Counted from the first letter of the stretch, positions 43,270-51,817 are shown. The stretch: 64,000 bases of DNA from Dyella sp. C9 (GCF_003332825.1 NZ_QIRF01000004.1:69241-133240), one strand, 5' to 3'. The notes: generated from the letters alone by a model not told the origin. Numbers and translations: made by a program.

Positions 43270-45228
43270 ATGTCCCGTGTCCTTCCCGCCAGCCCGCAGG
43301 TTGCCCCGCGTCGTACGTTCTCGCGCCTTGCCCTGGCCGTGGCGATGGCGTTCGCCGCCAGCGCCGCCGCAGCGCAGGATGCGCGCACCGCCAACGTGCC
43401 GCCGCCGCAGGACACGCCGTACGTCGGTACGGTGAAGCTGCACGTCGATGCCAGCGATACCGCGCAGGGCATCTTCCGGGTCCATGAAACCATCCCGGTG
43501 AAGGCGGGCGAGCTGACCCTGCTGTATCCGCAGTGGATTCCCGGCGACCACTCGCCCACCGGTCCGATCTCCATGCTGGCCGGGCTCAAGGTCAGCGCCA
43601 ACGGCAAGCCGCTGGCGTGGAAGCGCGACAAGTACGACGTGTATGCCTTCCATCTCGACATCCCGCAGGGCGTGGCCGCCATCGACGTGGAGTTCCAGTA
43701 CCTGTCAGGCCGCACCGACAGCCAGGGCTTCGAGATCACCGACCGCATGATGGACATGGAGTGGAGCAAGGTGGCGCTGTATCCCGCCGGCCACTACTCG
43801 CGCGCCATCACCTTCGAGCCCAGCATGAAGCTGGCGCATGGCTGGCAGTTCGGCACCGCGCTGGAGACGGCCTCACAGTCGGGCGACACCGTGACCTTCA
43901 AGCCGGTGACGTTCAACAACCTGGTCGACTCGCCGGTGTACGCCGGGCAGTACTTCAAGCGCGTGGACCTCAACCCGGGCGGCGACGCGCCGGTGCACCT
44001 GGACATCGTGGCCGATGCGCCGAAGTACCTGGAGATGACGCCCGAGCAGTTGCAGGTGCACCGCAACCTGGTGACGCAGGCGGTGAAGCTGTTCGGCTCG
44101 CATCACTACGACCACTACGATTTCCTGTTCTCGCTGTCGGACCAGCTCGGCGGCAACGGCACCGAGCACCACCAGTCCAGCGAGGATGGGCTGGGCGCCG
44201 ACTACTTCACCGCCTGGAAGGAGGGCGCGCCCGACCGCGACCTGCTCGCGCACGAGTACACGCACTCGTGGAACGGCAAGTTCCGTCGCCCCGAAGACCT
44301 GTGGACGCCCAACTTCAACGTGCCGATGGGCGACTCGCTGTTGTGGGTGTACGAGGGACAGACCCAGTACTGGGGCTTCGTGCTGACCGCGCGCTCGGGC
44401 ATGTGGTCGGCGCAGGAGTTCCGCGATGGCCTGGCCATGGTGGCGGCCAACTACGACCGCAACCGCCCGGGCTTCCAGTGGCGTTCGCTGGAGGACACCA
44501 CCAACGACCCGACCGCCGCGCGCCGCTCCAGCCTGCCGTACCGCAGCTGGCAGATGAGCGAGGACTATTACTCGGGCGGCCAGATGATGTGGCTGGAGGT
44601 GGACGCCAAGCTGCGTTCGCTCACCCAGGACAAGAAGTCGCTGGATGATTTCGCGCGCGCCTTCTTCGGTGTGGACAACGGCAGCTACGTCACCAAGACC
44701 TACACCTTCGACGATGTGGTGGTGGCGCTCAACGGCGTGGCCAAGTACGACTGGGCGAGCTTCCTGCGCGACCGCGTGACCAAGGTGAATCCGCCGCTGC
44801 TCAACGGCATCGCCGCCACCGGCTGGAAGCTTGTCTACACCGACCAGGAAAGCGACTACGAGAAGGCGTACAACAGCCGTCCGCAGTCGCCGCGCCACCT
44901 GTACAACTTCGCCTGGTCGATCGGCCTGACCCTGGGCGACAAGGGGCAGATCAACGACGTGCGCTGGAACGGCCCGGCCTTCAAGGCCGGCGTGAGCACG
45001 GGTGCCAGCATCGTCGCGGTGAACGGGCAGGATTTCTCCGATGACCTGCTGAAGGACGCGATTGCGGCCGCCAAGACCAGCAAGGCGCCGATCCAGTTGC
45101 TGCTGAAGTACCAGGGCGTGCTGCGCACCATTCCGGTGGACTATCACGACGGCCTGCAGTACCCGCACCTGGTGCGGGTGGAAGGCACGCCGGATTACCT
45201 CAGCGAGATCATCGCGCCGCGCAAGTGA
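43270..45228 (+). CDS. M61 family glycyl-aminopeptidase-like metallopeptidase with PDZ domain (copy B)
   Basis: This 652-residue exported zinc peptidase is a paralogue of copy A at 31491. The catalytic motif is HEYTHSWNGKFRRPEDLWTPNFNVP with the first histidine at residue 328; the C-terminal PDZ-like part contains DVRWNGPAFKAGVSTGASIVAVNG. ATG 43270 has GGAG 7 nt upstream, and the leader contains LALAVAMAFAASAAAAQDA. The two copies share long segments (VRFRVHE-type N-terminus, LLYPQW, MSEDYYSGGQM), so they arose by duplication and were later separated by about 10 kb. Confidence 0.93.
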   Translation: MSRVLPASPQVAPRRTFSRLALAVAMAFAASAAAAQDARTANVPPPQDTPYVGTVKLHVDASDTAQGIFRVHETIPVKAGELTLLYPQWIPGDHSPTGPISMLAGLKVSANGKPLAWKRDKYDVYAFHLDIPQGVAAIDVEFQYLSGRTDSQGFEITDRMMDMEWSKVALYPAGHYSRAITFEPSMKLAHGWQFGTALETASQSGDTVTFKPVTFNNLVDSPVYAGQYFKRVDLNPGGDAPVHLDIVADAPKYLEMTPEQLQVHRNLVTQAVKLFGSHHYDHYDFLFSLSDQLGGNGTEHHQSSEDGLGADYFTAWKEGAPDRDLLAHEYTHSWNGKFRRPEDLWTPNFNVPMGDSLLWVYEGQTQYWGFVLTARSGMWSAQEFRDGLAMVAANYDRNRPGFQWRSLEDTTNDPTAARRSSLPYRSWQMSEDYYSGGQMMWLEVDAKLRSLTQDKKSLDDFARAFFGVDNGSYVTKTYTFDDVVVALNGVAKYDWASFLRDRVTKVNPPLLNGIAATGWKLVYTDQESDYEKAYNSRPQSPRHLYNFAWSIGLTLGDKGQINDVRWNGPAFKAGVSTGASIVAVNGQDFSDDLLKDAIAAAKTSKAPIQLLLKYQGVLRTIPVDYHDGLQYPHLVRVEGTPDYLSEIIAPRK

Positions 45229-45314
45229 GCGTTCGCGGACGAGGGGCGCGGTAACCACCGCGCCCCTTGCAGGCAGGCCGTCCGGCCACGAATTCGTTAT
45301 TGCATAAATAAAAG

Positions 45315-45337
45315 AAATTATTGTTTTACGATAATTT
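45315..45337. promoter_or_regulatory. AT-rich inverted repeat, likely operator of the DUF2975/XRE operon
   Basis: AAATTAT-N9-ATAATTT, in an unusually AT-rich stretch (45295-45340) of a GC-rich genome, 35 nt before the DUF2975 start. It contains TTGTTTTACGATAA. The XRE regulator encoded in the operon is the natural candidate to bind it (inference). Confidence 0.55.
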
Positions 45338-45372
45338 CGCTGCTAGGCTGGCGCCCGTCCAGGGAGAACGCC

Positions 45373-45960
45373 ATGCCCACGCCCGAATCCTCCAACTCGC
45401 CCAGCCCGCGCCTGATCCGCGACGGCAAGCTGTTTTCCGTGCTGGCAGCGCTATGCCTTGGCGCCACCTTGCTGGTGGACCTGCTGGCCGTGGCCGCGTT
45501 TGTCTTCCGCTCCGGGCGCGTCGGGCTGGCCAACGGCAGCTTCGCCTTCGAGATCGGCTCGCTGTGGCCTTGGGGTGCGCCCGGCCCGGCGCTGGTGCCG
45601 ATCGATCACTACACGCAGGTCCAGTCGCTGGCGTGCGCCGCACTGCTTGCGCTGCGGTTTGCTCCCGGTGTGGTGATCCTGTGGAGCCTGATGCGCCTGT
45701 TCGGCATGTACGGTCGCGGCGAGGTGTTCACCACGCGCAACGAGCACTACGTGCGCGTCATGGCCTGGGCCCTGATCGCCTACGCGGTGGTACCGCTGAT
45801 CACCCACGCCACGCTGTACCTGATGCACATGAGCCCGGTGGCGATCCGCCTCGAAGTGCGCCAGCTCGATGCGCTGGTGGCCGGACTGATCGTGCTGGCG
45901 CTGGCGCGGGTGATGTCGTTCGGCTGCGCGATCGACGAGGATCGCAAGGGCTTCGTCTGA
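45373..45960 (+). CDS. DUF2975 family membrane protein
   Basis: This 195-residue protein has four membrane helices, at about residues 22-45, 90-108, 128-150 and 165-182. The MRLFGMYGRGEVFTTRNEHYVRVMAWALIAYAVVPLI segment is the DUF2975 core. The family regularly pairs with a small Cro/CI-type regulator, as here. It overlaps the regulator start by one base. The function is unknown. Confidence 0.9.
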   Translation: MPTPESSNSPSPRLIRDGKLFSVLAALCLGATLLVDLLAVAAFVFRSGRVGLANGSFAFEIGSLWPWGAPGPALVPIDHYTQVQSLACAALLALRFAPGVVILWSLMRLFGMYGRGEVFTTRNEHYVRVMAWALIAYAVVPLITHATLYLMHMSPVAIRLEVRQLDALVAGLIVLALARVMSFGCAIDEDRKGFV

Positions 45961-46181
45961 TGGCCATCGTGGTCCGGCTCGACCTCATGCTGGCACGCCG
46001 CAAGATGCGTTCGACGGAGCTTGCGCGCGCCATCGGCATCACCGAGGCGAATCTCTCCCTGCTCAAGTCCGGCAAGGTGAAGGGCGTGCGCTTCGAAACG
46101 CTGGAGGCGATCTGTCGCCACCTCGATTGCCAGCCGGGCGATCTCCTGGAATACGTCCCCGACGGCGACGACGCGCCTTAG
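45960..46181 (+). CDS. small XRE/Cro-CI family transcriptional regulator (YozG-like)
   Basis: This 73-residue protein is almost entirely one helix-turn-helix domain: MLARRKMRSTELARAIGITEANLSLLKSGKVKGVRFETLEAICRHLDCQPGDLLEY. ATG 45960 shares a base with the stop of the DUF2975 gene, so translation is coupled. It probably regulates its own operon through the AT-rich repeat at 45315. Confidence 0.93.
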   Translation: MAIVVRLDLMLARRKMRSTELARAIGITEANLSLLKSGKVKGVRFETLEAICRHLDCQPGDLLEYVPDGDDAP

Positions 46182-46218
46182 CGCGTCGCGCCACCATCTT
46201 CCCCTGCGGAGTACCAAC

Positions 46219-47151
46219 ATGATCCGTCTTCGCGCCCTTGCGCTCGCCTGGATGCTGTCAGTCGTTTTCACGCCCGGTGCCAGTGCGAATGCCAACGAAC
46301 TCCCGCCCGGTTCGCCGGTGCCCATGACCGCCGCGGGCGACGGACACGACACCGTGCCCGTGTACGTGGACGGCAAGGGACCCTTTCCCTTCATTCTCGA
46401 CAGCGGTGCCGACGGCTCGGCCGTGTACGCGTGGTTTGCCGAGCAGATGCAGCTAAAGAAGTTGGCTGGCCACGGGCAGGACCTGTCCGGCCAGACCGGC
46501 TCGGCGCGGGTCGACATGTATCGCGTGGGCGACCTCTCGCTTGCCGGCATGCATCTGCGCAACGTCGAGGCGTTTGGCCTTCCGAATCGGCACGACGCGG
46601 GAATCCAGGCCGGCGTGCTCGGCAACGATTTCATGGATCAGGCGCTGGCCGTGTTCGATTTTCCCTGCCACCGGGTCGAGCTGTATCCGCGTAGCACGCC
46701 AATCGAGCAGATCGTCGGCCCTCATGCGCAGGCCATCCACGCCGGCATCGATCCCGGCACCACCCTGCTCACGGTGCCGGTGACGGTCAACGGCTACGCC
46801 GGCGTGGCGGTGGTCGACACCGGTTCACGGCGCACGCGCTTGACCACCGCATTCGCCAAGGGCGCGGGCCTCGATCCGGCCTCGTCCTCGTTTCGTGACG
46901 ATGATCCGATCTACGGCACCTCGCAGCACGAGCTGGTGCCGCGCACCGGACCCATCGGTGAGGTGGGGGTGGCCGGCCTCACCTTCATGGATGCCAACGC
47001 GCAGGTGATCGACCTGCCGGTGCTCACCCAGGATTTCGGCGGCAAGCCGGCGATGATCCTTGGCGCCGACCTGCTTGGTCGCTACCGGCTGGTCTACGAC
47101 CATGCATCGCACACCCTCTGGCTGCCGCTGTCGCGTTGTCCGCTACCCTAG
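46219..47151 (+). CDS. exported retropepsin-like aspartyl protease family protein
   Basis: This 310-residue protein has a signal peptide (ALAWMLSVVFTPGASA) and two aspartyl-protease half-domains: GPFPFILDSGADGSAVYAWF near residue 60, and GVAVVDTGSRRTRLTTAFA near residue 200, each with the D-S/T-G active-site triad. GVLGNDFMDQALAVFDF and MILGADLLGRYRLVYD close the two halves. Bacterial relatives are membrane-side or periplasmic; substrates are unknown. A start codon follows GCGGAG. It is convergent with the cupin gene, 3 nt apart. Confidence 0.87.
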   Translation: MIRLRALALAWMLSVVFTPGASANANELPPGSPVPMTAAGDGHDTVPVYVDGKGPFPFILDSGADGSAVYAWFAEQMQLKKLAGHGQDLSGQTGSARVDMYRVGDLSLAGMHLRNVEAFGLPNRHDAGIQAGVLGNDFMDQALAVFDFPCHRVELYPRSTPIEQIVGPHAQAIHAGIDPGTTLLTVPVTVNGYAGVAVVDTGSRRTRLTTAFAKGAGLDPASSSFRDDDPIYGTSQHELVPRTGPIGEVGVAGLTFMDANAQVIDLPVLTQDFGGKPAMILGADLLGRYRLVYDHASHTLWLPLSRCPLP

Positions 47152-47154
47152 CTA

Positions 47155-47571
47155 TCACTTCACCGGTTCGGCCAGCGGCTTGCCCTTGTCGACGATCCAG
47201 GTGGACAACGCCACGCCGCCGTCGCTGCCCGGCGCGGCAGCCAGGCTGTGCACGGCACCGCGTGGGTTGAAGAAGTGATCGCCCGCCTTTAGCACCTGGT
47301 CGGGCTTGCCGCGCGTTTTGAGGATCAGGTTGCCCTTGAGCACATAACCCGACTCATCGCCGTCATGCATGTGCCAGCCCACCGCCGTACCCGCGGGGAT
47401 CTCCGCGGTGCCGAGCACGATCTGTTTGTCCGGCACGCCGCTCTGGTCATGGGTGTCTAGGATGGTGCGCTTGGGCTGTGGTCCGCTCGGGGCGGCATCC
47501 TGCGCGCTGGCAGCCAGGCTGAAGCCGATGGCAGCAGCCATGGCGAAGGCGGCGAGGTAACGGCTGGACAT
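47155..47571 (-). CDS. exported single-domain cupin protein
   Basis: This 138-residue protein has a signal peptide (LAAFAMAAAIGFSLAASAQ) and one cupin barrel. GWHMHDGDESGYVLKGNLILKTRG supplies the first metal motif and HFFNPRGAVHSLAA the second. It is probably a small metal-binding enzyme or binding protein in the periplasm; the substrate is unknown. Confidence 0.88.
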   Translation of the reverse strand: MSSRYLAAFAMAAAIGFSLAASAQDAAPSGPQPKRTILDTHDQSGVPDKQIVLGTAEIPAGTAVGWHMHDGDESGYVLKGNLILKTRGKPDQVLKAGDHFFNPRGAVHSLAAAPGSDGGVALSTWIVDKGKPLAEPVK

Positions 47572-47689
47572 GGCGACGTGCTCCTGCGCTCGGGGTGCCG
47601 CCGCATAGTGCGCGCGCCGGCGTTACAGCCATGCGAAGCCCGGCGCGGGGCATGGCGTACCATGGACGGCCCGTCGATACGTGTACGCC

Positions 47690-48784
47690 ATGCCCAGCAA
47701 GCCCTCCACTGCGCCGATGCGCGTGGCCCTGATCGGCTACGGTTACGCCGGCAAGACGTTCCATGCCCCGCTGATCCGCAGCGTGGCAGGCCTCGAACTG
47801 GCGCTGGTGGCCTCGCGCGATGCGGCCAAGGTGCATGCCGACCTGCCGGACGTCGAAGTCGTCGCGGATGTGCAGTCGGCCCTCCATGATCCACGCATAT
47901 CGCTGGTGGTCATTGCCTCGCCCAACGACACCCACGCGCCGCTGGCACGTGCTGCACTCGAGACCGGCAAGCACGTGGTGGTCGACAAGCCGTTCGCCCT
48001 GGACGCTACCGAGGCGCGTGCCCTGGCCGTGCTGGCCCAACGGCAGGGGCGCGTGTTGTCGGTGTTCCAGAATCGCCGCTGGGACAGCGATTTCCTCGGC
48101 GTGAAGCAGGTGCTGGAGCAGGGCCTGCTGGGCGAGGTGATGCACTTCGAATCGCACATCGATCGTTTCCGCCCGCAGGTGCGCGCACGCTGGCGCGAAC
48201 AGCGCGGTGCCGGCAGCGGCCTGTGGTATGACCTCGGCCCGCACCTGGTGGACCAGGCCCTGCTGTTGTTTGGCCTGCCACAGCGCGTGTTGGCCAGCAT
48301 GGCGGTGCAGCGCGTGCATGGCGAAGTCACCGATTGGGCGCACGTGGTGCTTGAGTACGGCGCGCGCCGCGTGATCCTGCACGCCAGCATGCTGGTGGCC
48401 GGTGGCAGTCCGCGCTTCGTGCTGCATGGCACGGGTGGCAGCCTGGTGAAGGCGCTGCCCGATCGCCAGGAAGCGCAGCTGCTGGCTGGACTGCATCCGG
48501 GCGCCGACGGCTGGGGAGTCGATGCGGACGCCATGCAGCTTCATGACGGTAGCGACCATCCGGTGATGATCGCCACGCCCCGTGGTGACCAACGGCGCTA
48601 TTACGAGGCCTTGTACGAAGCACTCACCGGACAGGGCGTCAACCCGGTGACACCCTGGCAGGCGGTGAGCGTGATGGCCGTGCTGGATGCCGCCATTGCA
48701 TGCGCGACCACGGGAAACCCAGTGGCCCCGGCATGGTCCACGCAGGAGCGCGAGGCCTGGCCACAGTCGCTCACGACGCGCTAG
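47690..48784 (+). CDS. Gfo/Idh/MocA family oxidoreductase
   Basis: This 364-residue NAD(P)-dependent dehydrogenase has a Rossmann start MRVALIGYGYAGKTFHAPLI, then VASPNDTHAPLARAALETGKHVVVDKPFALD, where the EKP/DKP lysine is present. The C-terminal half contains RRWDSDF and the GLWYDLGPHLVDQALLLFG segment with the catalytic histidine. It resembles the YdgJ group that acts on scyllo-inositol or similar cyclitols and sugars. ATG 47690 is preferred over an in-frame GTG at 47681; the ribosome site is weak. Its 3' end overlaps the convergent PEP-mutase gene by 4 bases. Confidence 0.9.
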   Translation: MPSKPSTAPMRVALIGYGYAGKTFHAPLIRSVAGLELALVASRDAAKVHADLPDVEVVADVQSALHDPRISLVVIASPNDTHAPLARAALETGKHVVVDKPFALDATEARALAVLAQRQGRVLSVFQNRRWDSDFLGVKQVLEQGLLGEVMHFESHIDRFRPQVRARWREQRGAGSGLWYDLGPHLVDQALLLFGLPQRVLASMAVQRVHGEVTDWAHVVLEYGARRVILHASMLVAGGSPRFVLHGTGGSLVKALPDRQEAQLLAGLHPGADGWGVDADAMQLHDGSDHPVMIATPRGDQRRYYEALYEALTGQGVNPVTPWQAVSVMAVLDAAIACATTGNPVAPAWSTQEREAWPQSLTTR

Positions 48785-49647
48785 GCCGCTCGTGCGGCGT
48801 GCGCGGCACGGAGTGGAAACAGACCATTGGCTTCGGACACGCTCAGCATGTGGGAGCCCATGGCGTCGTAGCGGCCGTCGACCAATGCCTCGGTGGCAAG
48901 GCGGCCAAGCTGGGCCAGCATGGCCTGCATGGGTCCGCAGCCCAGGCTGATCCGTCGCGCACCGGCCTCGGCCCATGCCGCGACCGACGGCGCGCCGGGA
49001 TAGCCCGCATAGGCATTGAAGGGTACCGGTAGCGCGCGTACCAGCGAGGCCACGTCCTTCCGGTCGGCAAGGCCGGGCACGAAGATGCCATCGGCGCCGG
49101 CATCGATGTAGCTAAGTGCGCGCTGCCGCGTGCGCTCCAGGCGCGAGCCGGGAGCGGGGTCGGTGCCGACATAGGTGTCGATGCGCGCGTTGACGAACAG
49201 CGGCAGGCCACGATTCGATGCGACGGCGCGAATGCAGGCGATGCGTTCGGCCAGGATGGCCGGGTCGGCAAGATGTCCCGTGGCGGGATCGGTGCCGTCC
49301 TCGATGTTGATGCCCACCACGCCCAAGTCCATCAATGCCTCGACCAGCACTGCGGTGTCGCGCGACGTCGCGCCGAAACCGCGTTCGATGTCGACCGTCA
49401 GCGGCGCGGAGACCACGCGTGCGATGCGTGCGCAGGCATCGATGAGTTCCCGCACCGGCAACTGCTCGCCGTCGGGATAGCCCGCCGACCATGCCATGCC
49501 GGCGCTGGTGGTGCCGATGGCTTCGGCGCCAGCGGCCTCGATGACGCGCGCACTGGCGGCATCCCATGCATTGGGCAATACCAGTGGTTCGGGTCCGCTG
49601 TGCATCTGGTGGAAGCGCTCGGCGCGCTGAATCTGCTCGCGGTTCAT
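48781..49647 (-). CDS. isocitrate lyase/PEP mutase family enzyme
   Basis: This 288-residue TIM-barrel enzyme has the family segments LVLPNAWDAASARVIEAAGAEAIGTTSAGMAWSAGYPDG, PLTVDIERGF, GVVGINIEDGT, FVNARIDTYV and AGADGIFVPGL. Members cleave or rearrange C-C or C-P bonds in 2-methylisocitrate, oxaloacetate or phosphonopyruvate. The usual lyase loop KKCGH is absent, and IERGFG stands at the position of the metal-binding acidic loop, so the exact reaction is open. ATG 49647 has AGGAG 8 nt upstream. A bipartite cis element at 49703-49724 lies 55 nt before the start and is repeated before the gene at 50731. Confidence 0.9.
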   Translation of the reverse strand: MNREQIQRAERFHQMHSGPEPLVLPNAWDAASARVIEAAGAEAIGTTSAGMAWSAGYPDGEQLPVRELIDACARIARVVSAPLTVDIERGFGATSRDTAVLVEALMDLGVVGINIEDGTDPATGHLADPAILAERIACIRAVASNRGLPLFVNARIDTYVGTDPAPGSRLERTRQRALSYIDAGADGIFVPGLADRKDVASLVRALPVPFNAYAGYPGAPSVAAWAEAGARRISLGCGPMQAMLAQLGRLATEALVDGRYDAMGSHMLSVSEANGLFPLRAAHAARAA

Positions 49648-49681
49648 GGCTGTTTCTCCTGGAAGGCAGGGGGCAGGTACA

Positions 49682-49724
49682 GCAGACCATGGCCGCTCCG
49701 GGGGCGCTGTCAGAATCTTTAGCG
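49682..49724 (-). promoter_or_regulatory. bipartite cis element A, upstream of the PEP-mutase-family gene
   Basis: On the minus strand this reads CGCTAAAGAT-TCT-GACAGCGCC (49724 to 49703), then 9 bases, then GCCATGGTCTGCT. The same element with the same order and nearly the same spacing occurs at 50647-50691 on the plus strand. It ends 55 nt before the start codon at 49647, as expected for an activator site near a promoter. The AraC-family protein encoded between the two copies is the likely binder. Confidence 0.72.
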
Positions 49725-49816
49725 GCCGCATGCGGTTCACGGGACGCTGCTCCGGCGCACTGCTAAGCTGGCCATCGCCTTGGAAAGCCAGGGGCGGGCG
49801 CCCCGCTGCAGGGACC

Positions 49817-50644
49817 ATGTCGATCCTCACTTCGCGCATCCTGCTGTCGACTGAAACGCTGGGCCTGCGCAGCGTGCACTGCACGGGCACGTGTCGCCAT
49901 CGCAGCGACGAGGAGTGCGCGTCCGCGACCCAGCTGGTGTTTCCCTATCGCGGCCTGTACCTGCGCCATGTCGGCCGCGACCAGGCGGTGGCCGATGCCA
50001 ACCACGTGCTGTTCTTCAATGCGCAGGAGGGTTACCAGGTCAGCCATCCACTGGATGGCGGCGACAGCTGCCTGAGCCTGAGCCTGGATCCGGCGCTGCT
50101 CGCCGAGCTGGCGCCGCACAGCTTGTTGCGTACCGAGCCCGAGGTGGCGTTCCGCGCGCAATCCATGCGTATCGATGCGCGTGCGCAGGCGCTGGTGGCG
50201 CTGCTTCGCCACAGCCTCGAGCAGGGCAGCATCGAGCCGCTGGAAGCCGAGGCGCTGACGCTTACCCTGGTCGGCCGCAGCCTGGGGCCGCGCAGCACGC
50301 GTGACTCCGCGGCCAGCCACGGTCGCCGCCGGTTGGCCGATCGTGTGAAGCTGCTGCTGTCCAGCGACCTCTCGCGGCGCTGGACGCTGGCCGAGATCGG
50401 TCGCGCCATCGGCTGCTCGCCGGTCTATCTCACCCAGGTGTTCAAGCAGGTGGAGGGTTTGCCGCTCTACCAATACCAGTTGCAGCTTCGCCTGGCCCGC
50501 GCACTGGACCTGCTGGCGCAGCACGAGGATCTCTCGGCGCTGGCCACGGAACTGGGCTTCTCCAGCCACAGTCATTTCAGCCACGCGTTCCATCGTGCCT
50601 ACGGGCGCTCGCCCACCGAATTCCGCCGAGTCACCCAGGCTTAG
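49817..50644 (+). CDS. AraC-family transcriptional regulator
   Basis: This 275-residue regulator has an N-terminal cupin-like sensing domain (about residues 1-150; LVFPYRGLYLRHVGRDQAVADANHVLFFNAQEGYQVSHPLDGGDSC). The C-terminal double helix-turn-helix is at about 185-272 (RWTLAEIGRAIGCSPVYLTQVFKQVEGLPLYQYQLQLRLARAL, LSALATELGFSSHSHFSHAFHRAYGRSPTEFRR). It is divergent from the PEP-mutase gene. ATG 49817 follows CAGGGACC. One matching cis element lies on each side of the gene, so it probably activates both neighbours. Confidence 0.92.
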   Translation: MSILTSRILLSTETLGLRSVHCTGTCRHRSDEECASATQLVFPYRGLYLRHVGRDQAVADANHVLFFNAQEGYQVSHPLDGGDSCLSLSLDPALLAELAPHSLLRTEPEVAFRAQSMRIDARAQALVALLRHSLEQGSIEPLEAEALTLTLVGRSLGPRSTRDSAASHGRRRLADRVKLLLSSDLSRRWTLAEIGRAIGCSPVYLTQVFKQVEGLPLYQYQLQLRLARALDLLAQHEDLSALATELGFSSHSHFSHAFHRAYGRSPTEFRRVTQA

Positions 50645-50646
50645 GT

Positions 50647-50691
50647 CGCTAAAGATCTCGACAGCGCCGGCGGCAGTCGCCGTGGTCTGCT
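50647..50691 (+). promoter_or_regulatory. bipartite cis element B, upstream of the small cysteine-rich gene
   Basis: CGCTAAAGAT-CTC-GACAGCGCC at 50647-50668, then 10 bases, then GCCGTGGTCTGCT from 50679. It starts 3 nt after the araC-type stop codon. It matches element A in all 19 fixed positions of the first block and in 12 of 13 of the second. It ends (first block) 62 nt before the GTG at 50731. Confidence 0.72.
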
Positions 50692-50730
50692 TGATGTTGC
50701 CCAACTGGAGGCGATCAACGGAGATGTGCC

Positions 50731-50874
50731 GTGAGCGAGAAGACCTGCGCCGTATGTGATTACCCGCTGGATGACCATGCCATCGAGGTCACCATCGGCC
50801 ATCGCGTGGTGGAAGTGTGCTGCGAGGAATGTGCGCAGAAGCTGCGCGAGGCCAGTGCAAAGGCTGGCAGTTGA
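50731..50874 (+). CDS. 47-residue cysteine-rich (zinc-ribbon or YHS-like) protein
   Basis: The frame begins at GTG 50731, with GGAG 7 nt upstream, and ends in TGA. The product starts MSEKTCAVCDYPLDDHAIEV and ends EVCCEECAQKLREASAKAGS. The CxxC pair near residue 6 and the CCxxC near residue 30 would bind one zinc or other metal, as in YHS/TRASH-type finger proteins. Codon use fits the genome. The shared cis element upstream argues that it is a real gene, coregulated with the PEP-mutase-family gene. The function is unknown; metal delivery or protein binding are possible. Confidence 0.75.
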   Translation: MSEKTCAVCDYPLDDHAIEVTIGHRVVEVCCEECAQKLREASAKAGS

Positions 50875-50926
50875 TGCGAACGTGGCATGCGCCCGGGAAT
50901 GGTCACCTTTCCGGGCGCGGTGCGGT

Positions 50927-51817
50927 TCAGTCGGTGGTGACCAGCGCGTGTTCCATCACCGTGGCCACGTCGCGCTTGCCGAGCGCGAGCGCAGCCTGGA
51001 TGTCGGTGCGCGCCGTGCAATCCCAGGTGGATACCGGTACGCGCTGGCTCGGCTGCAGATAGTGCCGGCCCTGATAGCGGAACAGCATCGGCATCCGCGG
51101 ATAGTGCCGCGTCAGCAGCACCAGCGTGCCGGCGGGATCGGCTTCGTCCTCCGGCAGCACCGGCACGCTGTCGAGATAGCCGCCATCGATGGCCAGCGCG
51201 CCGGCCACCTGTTGCGCACGCATCATCGGTGGCGCGGCCGCGGCCGCAAGCAGCAGGGTCTGCGCTTCGGCCAGCGTGCTGCACGCGTGCAGGTCGAGGA
51301 ATTCCTGGCGCAGCCCGAGCATGCGCGGCAAGCCCGGATGCAGTCGGTTCCATACGAACTTGTCCACCAGGTAGGCCAGCGTACCCGCCACCACCGAACC
51401 GCCGAGCCCGAGCCGGCGTGCTGGCCGCGTCAGCGAGATCAACAGCCGCTGTGGCGATTCGCTGAGGTTCTGGAAGGTGTTCTCGTTGACGAACGAGGCG
51501 AGCCACGCGGGGTACAGCCAGTCGTGGGCGAAACGCCAATGGCGCGGCAGCAGCCCGCGTCGTTCCACTACGCGGGGGTTGTCGCGGAATAGTTGCCCGC
51601 AGGCATCGAAGGCGCGCTTGAGCCCCCCGCTGGTGAGTGCAGCGGCCGCCACTGCGGCACCGGCGCTGGTGCCCACCAAGGTGGGCGGCAGGCGCCAGCC
51701 GTTGGCCATCCAGTGGTTCACTACACCGGCCTGCCACCAGCAACGGTTACCCCCGCCGGCGAAGACCAGCGTCTCTACCTGTGACAACTGCAGTCGTGTC
51801 ACTGCCTCGTATTGCAT
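50927..51817 (-). CDS. patatin-like phospholipase
   Basis: This 296-residue enzyme has the patatin catalytic layout. The oxyanion loop is LVFAGGGNRCWWQAG, the nucleophile Ser51 is in LVGTSAGAAVAAA, and the catalytic aspartate is in AIDGGYLDSVPV. It should hydrolyse acyl chains of phospholipids. No signal peptide is seen, so it may be cytosolic or secreted by another route. The start at 51817 keeps the first strand; an ATG 23 codons upstream (51886) is possible. Neither has a strong ribosome site. Confidence 0.88.
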   Translation of the reverse strand: MQYEAVTRLQLSQVETLVFAGGGNRCWWQAGVVNHWMANGWRLPPTLVGTSAGAAVAAAALTSGGLKRAFDACGQLFRDNPRVVERRGLLPRHWRFAHDWLYPAWLASFVNENTFQNLSESPQRLLISLTRPARRLGLGGSVVAGTLAYLVDKFVWNRLHPGLPRMLGLRQEFLDLHACSTLAEAQTLLLAAAAAPPMMRAQQVAGALAIDGGYLDSVPVLPEDEADPAGTLVLLTRHYPRMPMLFRYQGRHYLQPSQRVPVSTWDCTARTDIQAALALGKRDVATVMEHALVTTD

